The translations under genes were made by a program, and so were the position numbers. The notes under the pieces were generated by a model that saw only the letters and a list, made by a program, of their open reading frames with translations, did no database searches and was not told the DNA's origin. DNA of 64,000 bases from Acestrorhynchus altus. Lineage: Eukaryota; Chordata; Actinopteri; Characiformes; Acestrorhynchidae. Positions 34,301 to 44,690 of this stretch are shown here, piece after piece. The stretch is taken from the NCBI GenBank assembly GCA_034509495.1, contig CM067507.1:15175351-15239350 (forward strand). The letters are read 5' to 3'. Numbering within the stretch: the stretch's first letter is position 1; the number at the start of each line of letters is the position of its first letter.

Positions 34301-37300
34301 GTATTAAAATCACAAATTTGCTAGACAGCTGGGTCAGAGCATCTCCAGAATACCAGACAGTTATTTTCTGGTATGTAGTGGTCAGTCCCTACCAAAGGTG
34401 GTCCGAGAAAAGCCAACTGGAAAAGTGAAATAGTGACACGGTCATGGGTACCTAAGGCTCAGTGATGAGTACAGGATCTGCTGCTAATGTTCGGGCACCA
34501 CAGGATCACTTCAGAGATGTGGAGTCCATGCCTTGAATGGTCGAAACAGTTGCAGTGGCACCAAGAGGACCTACTCAGAATAAGCCAGGTGAAGCTAATG
34601 TAATGGCTGATTAGTGTAGATGAGTACTAAATATAAATGAAGCTAAATCTGTAAATGAGTTAGTAATGTGCCAGTATAACTGAAAGAGCAGTGTAGTGTC
34701 AGTACTGCAACACTAATACTACAGATGACTACAATGAAACAGCACTATTATATTTTAAGAGTCAGTACCAAAACTAAAATCCTATTAAATTAATATTGTA
34801 TATATGAGGGGGATTGTACTACTGTGCTGAAGCAGTGCCCTAGAGAAACAGTAAAACCATCCATGTTTCTCTGCAGGTGCGGGAGCTCCTCTCCCAGAAG
34901 TTGTCATCATGGCAGCAGTCTTGCTCCCAGCCAACCAAACTCCCGGAGCGAGCTCTCAACCTGCTGCGGCACACAGCCCCCCAAGGCCCTGGAGCTGCTG
35001 GAATTGCAGAGGTCCTCCGACATGCCAAACTGGGCACGGCTCAATCTGGGGAGCAGGTGGGGTTGTTCAGGATCAGCTGCGTCTGTCTTCTACCATATTA
35101 CTGAAATATACACTAGTTGGCTTCAGTTATAAGCTGTCTCTTCTCTTCTGTTAGCACTGGACATGCTGGATAAATCATTTATTAAGTTCCTAATTGAATA
35201 CGTTTGGAATATTACTAATTTCATTTCATTCCAGAGCTTAATATGAATAATAGCATTCATTTTGTCTGATTGTCCCTTTGTGTTCTTCTCCAGAGGTTGT
35301 CCGTACAGGAAGTCCCTCCCCTGCTGAATGGAGAGGCCAGCATCCGTTCTCAGCAGCAGCAGCAGCGAGGGGTTCAGTCTGGCTCATCTGAAGCCAGTCC
35401 TTCCTCTTTCCCAGCACCCAATGCGACCAGCACTCCACAACATTTCTCCTCCAACGGCCCTGCTCATAGTTCCAGTGCCTCCGCCAGCCCTGCTCAGTCC
35501 CAGTCCAGTCTGCAGTCGCCACCTTCATCTGTTTCAGCCTCTCTCTCTCTTAGCCCCACCTCCCTGCAGGGCCTGACTCTCCCTCCCAACGCACCACACA
35601 GCCCTCCACTTCCCCACAGTGCACCTCTCTCCCGTGCCCTCACACCTGTACCCTTTGCTCTCCAGCAGGGGAGTGCCACCTCTCCACCAGCCCATAATCC
35701 TCTGCTACTCAAGGCCGCAGAGGTCTATGCAACTTCGACGCTGCCATTGCCGAGGAGACAGCCCAGCGAGGCACGGTTTGGAATCTTGGGTAAGAATTGG
35801 GTCTTTTTCTTCTGTTTGGTTGCCTCTCATCTTTTATCTCGAATTTTCTCTCTCAGCCCCTTTCACAGTCACTCCTTTTACCATCTGCAGGTTCCACTCT
35901 ACCTCGTGTGCTCCCTCTCTCTCCTCCTCTCCGTGTTGAGGCACTGTTCCCTCACTCCCCAACCTCTGCTGAAGGAGGCCCTGTGGGAGAAAGAGGAGGA
36001 GGCTCCTGCCTGCTGTCCTTCCTCCCAGGAGACATCTTGAGCCTGCTGATCAGTGAGCCAAGAGATGGCTGGCACTATGGGCAGAATGAGAGGACAGGAC
36101 GGTACGGCATATCCATACCAGTATCAATCAGTTACTTTTACTGTATGCACACAACAAGGAATGCTGATACTGTAGATCTGTTGTTGGAGGGACAGATTGA
36201 ATACTGTGCCGTGTCTGGTAGTGTCACTGCAGTCTTTCAGTGTATCTAGACATGCCAAAAAGTTTTATTTGACATTGATTTTTTTTGTCCAAATGTAACA
36301 GTAAATGTGCAGTTTATCAATACTGATGATTTTTTTTTTTAGCTATGTACATTACAGACTACGTCAAAAAAAAAGAATCATTAAAGGATCATTAGGTTCA
36401 AATCCTGGGTTATGCTGTTTGGCATTGGCAGCTGGAGTCAGAGAGAGCATAACTGGCCATGCTCTCTCTGGGTAGGTGGATGGCACGCAGTGCACTTTCC
36501 TCCAAGCATGTTGGCTGCCCAGCAACGATGCAATTGCGATAGTTCAAGAAGGTTATTCATATTATACAGGTGAGCCAGACTAGTGTTCAGAGTTTTACCC
36601 AAGGACTCTTATTGGTGTAGCACAGCATAGTTGCCCAGACTAGAAATCGAACCCCAGGTAAATGTGATGCTGGCTTTGTCGAACGTCGAGTCATTGTAGA
36701 ATAGTAACTTGTTCCTCAGCTAATTTCACATGGCCATTTCCTTCTCTTCCTTAAAGGAAAGGATGGTTTCCCTTCTCCTACACCCAGCCCTTCTCTGACA
36801 CCCCCAAAAAACAGGATATCAGGTTTGTCTTGACCTTCATTTCATAAACATGGTTGCTTCACTTGTTCTACCTGCATGGTAAAACAGTTTGCTGATTTAA
36901 AAAAAAAACCCCAAAAAAAAACAGATCTTTCATCCCCTTTCTCTCCTCCTAGCCTCCCATTGCTGTCTAAGCTCAATAGTACAAGCACAGGGCAGTTGGA
37001 CAGACTGCCCCCTGGTGGTGAGCTGAAGCAGGCCAGCCCCGACTCAGAGGATGACAGGAGTGTGGTGTCTCAGCGCATCAGCACCTTCAGGCCAAGGCCG
37101 TATAGCATGATGAACCCTGACACCAGACAGCTCAGCCCCAGACTGTCTGCTCAACAACTGAAGGACAAAGTGAGAAACACCAGCTCTCTGCATTTCAGCG
37201 CTCTAGTAAAGCAGTTCCTCAACCTAATCCTACGCCTGAGCTCTGCTTGTTACAGTGTTTACCTTCACTTGATTCTTAAATGAAGGAAATGATCAGATAA

Positions 37301-37345
37301 TGAATTTGCCTTCTTAGATACCCATAGACACCCATAGACATTCAG

Positions 37346-37414
<69 letters not shown>

Positions 37415-38254
37415 AGGTCGATTTAGATTCACCTGATTTCCATGTTTTTCAGAATGTGGGAGGAAACCCACACAGACAAAGCGAGACCCCAGCACTGGGA
37501 GGTGAACCACCAGGCCACGGTGGTTCCCCATATTATAAACAAGCTTGATGAAATTTAATAAATATGCACGACTGGGGTTCTCTAGGAACAGGGGTGGGAA
37601 CCAATGCACACTGGGCAGTAGCTACACTTTTACTTTGTGATGTGGAACCTCAGTTACTCACTTACACCATGTGCAAACACTTGGGCTTCTCTTTTAATCA
37701 ATATACAGATACATATTGGGACATTTCTGTGAATCTAAAATGGCTTTAACATACTGAGCAACACTAAATTTCAGAAAGATTAAAAAATGTAGTATTACAT
37801 TATATCCAGGCAGAAGATTGGATGCACCTGATTGAAAATATATTTCCAATAAATTTAAAGACGTTCATTTTCAGGATTACATTTGTGCCCATATAAACAG
37901 ATGACACAGAAATGTGTTGTGAGGACTGGCTAAAGATTCCTTGTTGCAGATAGGGTTAGAGTTAGCCTTGCTCAAGGGCCAGCAGCAGTGGCACAGTCAC
38001 CAATAACCCAGTCTGTATTAAAAAATAATAATAAAATAAATTAATTCATTAAAACCGTCCACGGTCCAAAGACATGCATGGTAGGTGAATTGGTGACTCT
38101 AAAGTGGGCCTTAGTGTGTGAATTTGTGTGTGTGTGCCCTACAATGGATTAGCGGCCTGTCTATGGTTGTTTCCCGCCCTTGCGCTCAGAGTTCCCGGTT
38201 GGGCACCGGCTCACCCGTGACCCTATTCAGGAATAAGCGGTTCAGAAAGGATGA

Positions 38255-38287
<33 letters not shown>

Positions 38288-39140
38288 TATATATATATAT
38301 ATAAAGAAAATTCTATTGAGATGCCCATGAATGGAAACTTTCAACAACCAACAAGTGGTAATAAGTTTTTCTTTCTTTACAAGAGAAGGAAGACAATGGA
38401 CCTTATTCACCAGCCATTTATAATAAAAAAATTGTTTGTAAAACCCACGTATGAAGTTTTCACCAATATTCTGACATGCAGCAATGTTTTCTTATTTGGG
38501 ATTTATTATAACTGTGAAGACAACAGTATCCATCATTTGTACATTATAAATATAATGTACACATTTTATTAGGACTTGAGCAAGTTTAAGGAAATTCTTT
38601 TTAGGACATTGGTGAAAGAGGCCCAGTGTTCGCAACTTTTAATTGACGTTAATATTATAGAAGAGGTCATTTAGAGGTCACAGTCTTTTTTAAATGATCT
38701 GCTGACTGCTTGTATAACATTATGGCATCTGTATTATGTATTGCAAATCCAAGTGTTATATTGAGATCACATTAAACATTGACAACTGATGTGTTTATCC
38801 TTTAAAATAATGTCGGTAGGTCTCAGAAATACAAAGGAGCTGTTAATTTACTAGTTATAGGTACAGGACGTGGACAGTAATGTACTTGCAGTGTTGTGAT
38901 TGTGTCACTGTTTTTTCCTCCTCTTGTCCCAGCTGACCGCTGAGCGCTCCTCTCCGCCTCCATCTCCCACCAGGTAACGTAACCAAGACTGAAGACAAAT
39001 CTGCATGAAAAACCTCTCTAATCTGCCATGATTATTAACATATATCTCTAACATTTGTAATTCACAGGACCAATCCATTTGCTCACATTCGTCTGAGGAA
39101 GACGGTGACTAATGACCGCTCAGCTCCTCTCATCGAGTAG
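28334..39140 (+). CDS. baiap2: BAIAP2 (IRSp53), I-BAR/SH3 actin-membrane scaffold, 14 coding exons
   Basis: Exons: 28334-28381, 28860-28935, 29101-29187, 30557-30618, 31347-31418, 31505-31642, 33622-33774, 34877-35056, 35294-35789, 35891-36101, 36757-36822, 36953-37169, 38933-38973, 39068-39140; all phases close, 639 residues. IRSp53 bends membrane outward through its IMD (I-BAR) domain and links Rac/Cdc42 to WAVE, Mena and Eps8 through its SH3 domain at filopodia and synapses. Seen: IMD, residues 1 to about 250, opening MSRSEEINKMTENVYK with AAKGYFDALVKLGELASDSQ and ELGDTLFQMAEVHRQIQ, near-identical to mammalian BAIAP2 and unlike BAIAP2L1/L2; a Ser/Pro-rich linker (273-437); SH3 (about 445-525) with LLSFLPGDILSLL, EPRDGWHYG and GWFPFSYTQPF; and a WH2-like end NPFAHIRLRKTVTNDR. 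The linker is longer than I recall from mammals and the ISDPIPGAKPLPVPPE CRIB motif is not visible. The start is the first ATG of the conserved N-terminus. Whether this is the a or b teleost copy is unresolved. Confidence 0.94.
28760..28845 (+). mobile_element. LINE/SINE 3' tail in baiap2 intron 1
   Basis: AAAGTGCTGTACAAATAAAA followed by TGGAACTGAATG matches the common fish retroelement tail (GCGCTATACAAATAAAATTGAATTG). It sits about 15 bases before the exon 2 acceptor. Confidence 0.5.
29340..29500. repeat. GA/GGGA-rich tract in baiap2 intron 3
   Basis: GAGAGAGAGAGAGAGAGA at 29342-29361 and GGGAGAGAGAGAGAGGG-type sequence near 29450-29490. Produces long but meaningless antisense Ser/Leu reading frames. 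Confidence 0.8.
29750..30390. mobile_element. Decayed foldback DNA element (family C) in baiap2 intron 3
   Basis: Holds TGAGCACTTTATTAGGTCCA at one end, a CAATGCAGCAGTGACACTGA block and a GTGTGTGGTTTACTGGTGTG block, related to the large inverted-repeat element at 62500-63070. 29870-29915 also carries ACCATATCACCCAGCTCTAT, the end of another fish MITE. Confidence 0.5.
30695..31205 (+). mobile_element. MITE family A, full-length copy in baiap2 intron 4
   Basis: Ends ACACTTATATGGACAAAAGT and CAAACATTTGGACATTTAGT are inverted repeats of each other at about two thirds of positions. About 510 bases, no coding capacity. The best-preserved copy in the window. Confidence 0.8.
31780..31990. mobile_element. 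Family C foldback element fragment in baiap2 intron 6
   Basis: CTCATACCAGCACCACATAC and CACTGCTGTGCTGAGAATGG with GGTCCACCAT are the inner blocks of the same element type as 62500-63070. Confidence 0.55.
33225..33415 (-). mobile_element. tRNA-derived SINE, family 2, in baiap2 intron 6
   Basis: On the minus strand: GGTGGTGTGGCACAAGAGG (A-box-like), GGGGTTCAATTCCCAATCTG (B box), then a tail CTTGTAAGTTGCTCTGAATA-AGAGTTATCTAAATGCC that matches the conserved 3' end of many fish SINEs. A short AT repeat adjoins at 33411-33425. Confidence 0.75.
36385..36560 (+). mobile_element. tRNA-derived SINE, family 1, partial, in baiap2 intron 10
   Basis: TAGGTTCAAATCCTGGGTTA (B box) and GGCCATGCTCTCTCTGGGTA, as in the 24450 copy. 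A reverse family 2 SINE fragment follows at 36556-36660 (CATAGTTGCCCAGACTAG). Confidence 0.65.
36556..36660 (-). mobile_element. tRNA-derived SINE, family 2, fragment
   Basis: Shares CACAGCATAGTTGCCCAGA and the GAACCCCAG block with 33225-33415, same strand. Lies directly downstream of a family 1 SINE. Confidence 0.6.
37347..37412. repeat. (CA)n microsatellite in baiap2 intron 12
   Basis: About 65 bases of uninterrupted CA, followed at 37415-37530 by a retroelement fragment (GTGGGAGGAAACCCACACAG). Confidence 0.95.
38050..38260 (+). mobile_element. Retroelement 3' region fragment in baiap2 intron 12
   Basis: GTCCAAAGACATGCATGGTA, then GGTGAATTGGTGACTCTAAA, CCTACAATGGATTAGCGGCC and GCTCACCCGTGACCCTATTC follow the order of a very common fish retroelement 3' end. 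Followed by an interrupted (TA)n repeat at 38256-38303. Confidence 0.65.
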
Positions 39141-42100
39141 AGCTACTGTTTTACAGTTTGAATCAGGTCTGGCTATTTAACAGGGGATTTCTTTTATGAT
39201 AATTTCACCCAATTTACACTTACCAACAAACAAGCCATTATAATCAACCAGAGCAGAGGTTTCAGTGTAAGAGCTACATATATGAAGGAATGCCTCTACA
39301 GTAAGCACATCACTAGAGCCAAACAGATGAACCTACACATTTAAAATACATTAATCTGATTCATGGAGCTTATTCTAATTCTCCATGGACATAAAAAAAG
39401 CATATCACCACTGTCCAATGTAATCTCCAAGATGTTAACTTTGAGTAAGAGTACTCTAAGTAAGAGTAATTAAAAGTAATTTTAGAGCATTTCTATTTGC
39501 CTATTTACATAATGTAAAGAGCAGCTGCAGTGTTCAAACCATGGAGAAAACTAAGAATAGAATGAAAATGGAAATACTTGGTTTTCATTGGACAGCAACA
39601 ATGCAAATTATGTTTATTAACAACATTTACAAATGTTTAGCTGTTTGCAATCCACCAAGAACAATTTAAGCTTAACACAACGAATTTAAACAAGTATTTT
39701 TTCCCAATTCTATATAAAATGCCCCTTTAAATGACTCATGAATTATGAATTATTCAACCCCCTGAATAGTATCACACATTTGGAAACCAAGTGGCAAATC
39801 AAGAATTTCATTAGTTGCATCAGGTAGGATTGAAATAAAACAATTCAAATACCTGAACTGGCCAAAGACACTGTAGTTTAGGGTTTTCTAAACGGTCAGA
39901 GAAGAAATCAATGCCTTGTACAAACAAGCAAACGGATAAAAAAAGAAGCAAATGTGCTGAATATTCTTAGAACTACAGTTGGAAGCAGAGTTTGCAAGTG
40001 CTTTCAGTTTGCTCAATAAGGTGCATACTAAATACTATTTCCATGCCTGAACTCCAAGACATACCTCCTCCTATTGGAAAGTATGTTCCAATATGATCAA
40101 AACCATATAAATAAGCCATTGAAGTCCAAGATTTTGTTCTGTGCAGTGACAGAATAAAAGTTGGACCTGGAACTTTTTGAGTCTGAGGATCAGAGTTATG
40201 TCTGGAGGTGGAAGAATGAAGAATGCTGCAGTAAAGCATCTGCAGTAAAGCAGTAAAGCATGACCGTGTCTAGGTGATGCGCTTTTCTTCCTCTAAGAGA
40301 GGAAACCTACAGTGTGAACAGATCCTAGGTACTGGGAAATCCTAGGTAAAAAATGTAGATTCTGTAAGAATCTGAAGTACCATTGGACCTTTTAAAATAG
40401 CATTGCAAACCAATAAGGTTTGGCTTCAGAAGAAGTCTTGGAAGATTCTGGAGTGACTGTCACAGTTGAACCCTATAGAATATTTGGTGGGATTTGAAGA
40501 AGGTGGGTGCATTACGTAAATCCATGAATATGAGCAAACAGCAGGCCACTGTCCAAGGACTCCTCAGTAACACTGGTTTGAGGAGAAGCTGGTTTGTGAC
40601 CATGCATCACGTTTGCAGCAGGTCATAACAGCAAACGGTGCTCTACTATGTACTAAAGCTGTTTGTCATGAAGGGGTCCAATAATTAGGATTTTTATATG
40701 TAATTACATTTTCTAAAGTTTTAGAAAAATGGAGAAATAATTGTTATTTAGTTATGTTGTGTCATTTAAATTGTTCTTTTTGTATTGGTTTATTGCAAAC
40801 AACTAAACATTTATAAATTATATTAATAATTTGTAGGGGGGTTGAATAATTTTGATTGCCACTGTAACCCTTCATACAAGAAATGTTTTCTTTGTTTGAT
40901 AATTGTAATTTAGAACTGCTTTCAAATCATCTGGGTAAAATATTACGTAAATATGTACTAAATAGTTAAATATGTATTGTTTTGATTCGTACAGAAAATA
41001 TCACATTTACAGGAAAAGTGCTTCATTTTCACAGGGTGATGCTTCTGTTTTTAGTCTGTCATGCTGAGTATGAGGTTCAGGAAATATGAAGAAGAGCTGG
41101 TTCAATATGTCAGGTTGAATATACAGTATTTTGTACTACAATGCTGAGTGATTCTGGACTGAATCGACGCAGGACTGGTTCCTGCATTTGCAGCATGTTT
41201 TTTTTCCTCCGAGAAAATGTGCCAGTCACTATAAGTAGAGTGTTTTTATGTATCTTTGGGGATGTTTCTGTGGATTGATTTTGTTTTTGTAACTACATGT
41301 TCCACATGTTCGTACAGAGATTTTTATCATATACATAGTCATATAATCTAAAGTTTCTTTTATTAATTGTGACAAAGCTGTGCGAAGTATGTGCAAAACA
41401 CCCCAATATGTAGGGTCAATCCCCTGCTCTTATGTGTCTTAAGGTGTGAAAATATGTCTTATGTTGTTATGAAGGTTGTGGGATTCAGAGCATTTCCTGG
41501 GATGCCTGATTTTGCTTGGTAAGGAAAGGTGAGGGGAAAAGCTGAAGGATGTGGGAAGAGAAAGACACAGAAAGGCATTTGGTTTGAGAGTAACAGGGCT
41601 GCTGGATTTGGAGGGTTAATGAATGTAGGTGTTGACGACTCTGCTCATGTGTCTCTGCTTTCACAACTCTGATTAACCAAGTTATTTTCCTAATATAGCC
41701 TAAAACAACACACTAAGCTTATAGTGTTGAGTTGCATACATCCTTGGTAAGAGGCATTGAAGGTTAAGAGTGAGTTGAGGCTTTGTGTAGAACGTAGAGG
41801 TTTCTGTTTGGGCAAGAAAGGTTTGGAAAGTGAAGGAGTGAGAGAGGAAGTGCTGAATGTAAGCTGAATGGAAAAGCCAACAATGTATACATGAGAACAT
41901 CTTTGCTGTCGTGCTTAAGCATTGCTTGGATTTTAGCACTCATTTCTGTGGGAGAAAAAGCAATGAGATATTTGGACAAAGTGTCATATCATTTGGGATG
42001 GATGTAAAATTTGCTGATTTTATTTTGTTGTATAACCTTCTTTGTTGCATTTACATTCATGGTCAAAAAAATAGTCACACTCAAAAGGAATCAATCAATT

Positions 42101-42444
42101 GCAATGCACTACTGCCATGGTGTCGTGCCAGACTGCGATGGAGTCACCCAGAATGGCATTTAACCCCCTCATATCAGTCTAAATGTTTATCGTTTATTGT
42201 TTTCAGTAAACTTTATCTTGCTTCCGAAGTTTATTGCAATGTGACACTTCCTTCTGGGTTCAACTATTTTTTGGTGATGAGAATAAATGATCTATGTGGT
42301 TCAAATAAATGATTGAACCTAAGAAAATGCATTTATTGCTAACACTGTAAAATATTGAGTAGCTTAGAATCCAAACGTCTATGATAACAATTATATCCTA
42401 AACCTGGTTAAATTGTTTTATGGCATTGATAACCTGTGATGTAT
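39141..42444 (+). other. Downstream of baiap2: probable 3' UTR and a decayed Tc1 relic
   Basis: 39455-39610 repeats a segment found at 16620-16760. 39730-40864 is a Tc1-type relic ending GTTGAATAATTTTGATTGCC-ACTG, with TTATTCAACCCCCTGAATAG near its left end. 40870-42300 is unique AT-rich sequence; AATAAA motifs near 42286 and 42305 could end a long baiap2 transcript. The true poly(A) site cannot be decided from sequence. Confidence 0.4.
39730..40864 (+). mobile_element. Tc1-type transposon relic
   Basis: Terminal repeats of the TTATTCAACCCCC family at both ends. Interior has AGAATATTTGGTGGGATTTG and CCATGAATATGAGCAAACAG as remnants of the transposase C-terminus. No open frame of useful length. 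Confidence 0.65.
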
Positions 42445-43034
42445 AAGGGATGTAACGATACATTCTTCTCACAATGCTGACCTCACAAAATGATTTTCTC
42501 CCATTATTTTATTTTTTAACAAAATCAAACAACACCAATTATGAACGACAATTCCTTTCATTATTTATCTACAACAAAACTACATAATGTTGTATTTTAC
42601 TCCTTTTGGTTTTATGCAAACACAGATCTGCACATTATGTAAAAAAAAAAAAACAAAACATTAAAAAATCCAAAATCCAAAATAATACAAATGAATATCA
42701 AATAAATAAACTAAGCCTTTCCTCCCATCTTGTAACTTTCGTGTCTACATTTTCATGCAAAGGCAGAGATCTCAGGACATTCAGACTTTTTATTGAGGAA
42801 GCAAAAATGCTGCCAGACCTCCAATTTGAAATAGGTTGGAGCGTCCTCATGTTCTACACATTACTGTGCTGTCAACATATTTGTACTCTATTCAACAAGT
42901 TTGACGCACTGGCATCAAACATGTGAGGTAGACAGCGTCAGCGCCTTCTACTGTTTCAAAAGGATATAGATTAATTTCACATCTCAACCAATTTCAGCTG
43001 TGGCATATTTGCCAATGCATCGTTACATCCCTAA
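42445..43034. mobile_element. hAT-type non-autonomous element with 8-base target duplication
   Basis: Terminal inverted repeats AAGGGATGTAACGATA and the reverse complement of TCGTTACATCCCTAA, flanked by TGATGTAT (42437-42444) and TGACGTAT (43035-43042), an 8-base duplication with one mismatch. An 8-base duplication is characteristic of hAT. The 107-codon open frame inside (42606-42926) shows no transposase similarity. Confidence 0.8.
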
Positions 43035-43044
43035 TGACGTATGT

Positions 43045-44600
43045 CACTTTTTATGTGCAATTGTCTCTTCTCTGCTTCCGTAACTTATAGTGGAATCAGT
43101 TTGTATCAGTATTTCAATCAGACATGCACAGAACCTGTTTGAGGATTTTCTTTTTTCTTTTGTAAGAGCCTGTTCAATTGAATACATGTTACTGAAAGTA
43201 AAATCAAATTAATCGACCGTAAATATGTATTAATCAGTGTAATGTATGCACATGTTCTGTAATTTGAGTTGTGTGTTGATTAATTTAATTTCTTTTAGAG
43301 CAGAAAGAGGAAACTTAATGCTTCCCATTTGCAGCTGTACAGTTGTGGTCTTGAGATTAAGAACCAGTGGGTGCTTTTCACACAAAGGATTGTTTTGTCT
43401 TTGATGCCATGCACATGTACATGTACACCATACACACGATTACCCGGACTATTTTGATCAAGGTAATCAATTACTGATTAATTCACCACGTGTACAGTTT
43501 TCCTTACAGATTCACTGAATTTTTCAGTCATTGCGTATTGCATAGTGTAGGCTCACTGCTGAGTGTCTCTCACCATCCACTGAGCAGTTCACTGAGACTG
43601 CTTCATCCTCAGGCACCATGCTGTAAATTTGGGCTCAGCTGGAAGGTTTGAGATTCACAGCTCGAGTCCAGACTGTCCATCAACGCGTTTCCTCTTATGT
43701 GCAAAAATTCAAATAAACAATGTTAATCTCTACCTCCCTTTCCTTTTTGTTTTCTCTTTCACAAAGTTGATCTGAAAACGTTGTACATGGCAGCTTTCAT
43801 TCGTTTTTGTTTTTCTATTTCTCTGAAAAGGTTTATTTAGTCTGGACTAAAATTAGACTGTGCTCAGCTGGAATCACTGTTCAAAAGTTAAGAGCCTGTG
43901 CTTTTAGTAATATTGAAGTAGTATGGTGTCAAAGGTATTAAAAATCTGAGTTGTGTCTGTGTGTTCAGCTGTTTACTGTGCAATAAACAGATTTAGATTA
44001 ATCCACGATAAATGCAAAAACATTTAAATAAACACCCATAGTGGCATACACAGCTCCAAAAAAACTAAGTGACTGTTGCAATTTTTAAAATCAGCTTCTC
44101 TGCACATAACTGTTTTGCTTCCCGTCATTCCATCATACAAAGTTAAGCTACCTCAATTTATGCAACAGAAGCATAAAGTCACCCAACAGCACTTAGAAAG
44201 ACCAATGGAGAGCATGCCAAGACATGAAAGCTGTGATTGACAGTAAATGTTATTTCACTAAATTCTGACTACTGAATTCTCAAACTGAATTTTTTTCAAA
44301 CTGCTGTTATTGTTGGGCAGCAAACATGCTTGGAGGAGTCTGTCAGGTTCCCAGACCCAATACAACAACTACCTATCTACCCACCCAGAGAGACAATGGT
44401 CATCGATCATAGTGCTAGCGCACTGAATTATAAATCAGTGTTATTTGTTTAGACATGAATTTCAACTGGATTGCTCTGCATAACTCTACTGCCTTCAATC
44501 TGCTTCTAACACCACACCCCTTAGACCTCATACTCCTTAATCTCCTAAAATCTGATTTACAAATACTTAGACATTTAAGAAGGAAGCAGTGTTTAAATAA
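43045..44600. other. Intergenic between baiap2 and ndufa3
   Basis: No gene seen. A minus-strand family 1 SINE fragment lies at 44315-44430 (CAAACATGCTTGGAGGAGTC and CATAGTGCTAGCGCACTG). Confidence 0.45.
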
Positions 44601-44606
44601 AGGATA

Positions 44607-44612
44607 TTTATT
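44607..44612 (-). terminator. ndufa3: Poly(A) signal of ndufa3
   Basis: AATAAA on the minus strand, about 80 bases past the stop codon. Confidence 0.6.
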
Positions 44613-44690
44613 GAGAGCCATTGAATGAGGAGCACAGAGAAAAGGAGAGTGGGTTGTGATCTGTACAACAGATGGATTCTGAGTGATTCC

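Noticed and set aside
35790..36040. Continuation of the baiap2 exon 9 frame past 35789
   Set aside because: Runs into intron sequence after a consensus donor (GGTAAGAA). The SH3 domain is only recovered by splicing to 35891.
36881..36930. A-rich short intron suggesting a retroposed or missing segment in baiap2
   Set aside because: Intron 11 (36823-36952) has normal ends and the frame closes. The A runs lie within the intron and do not affect coding.
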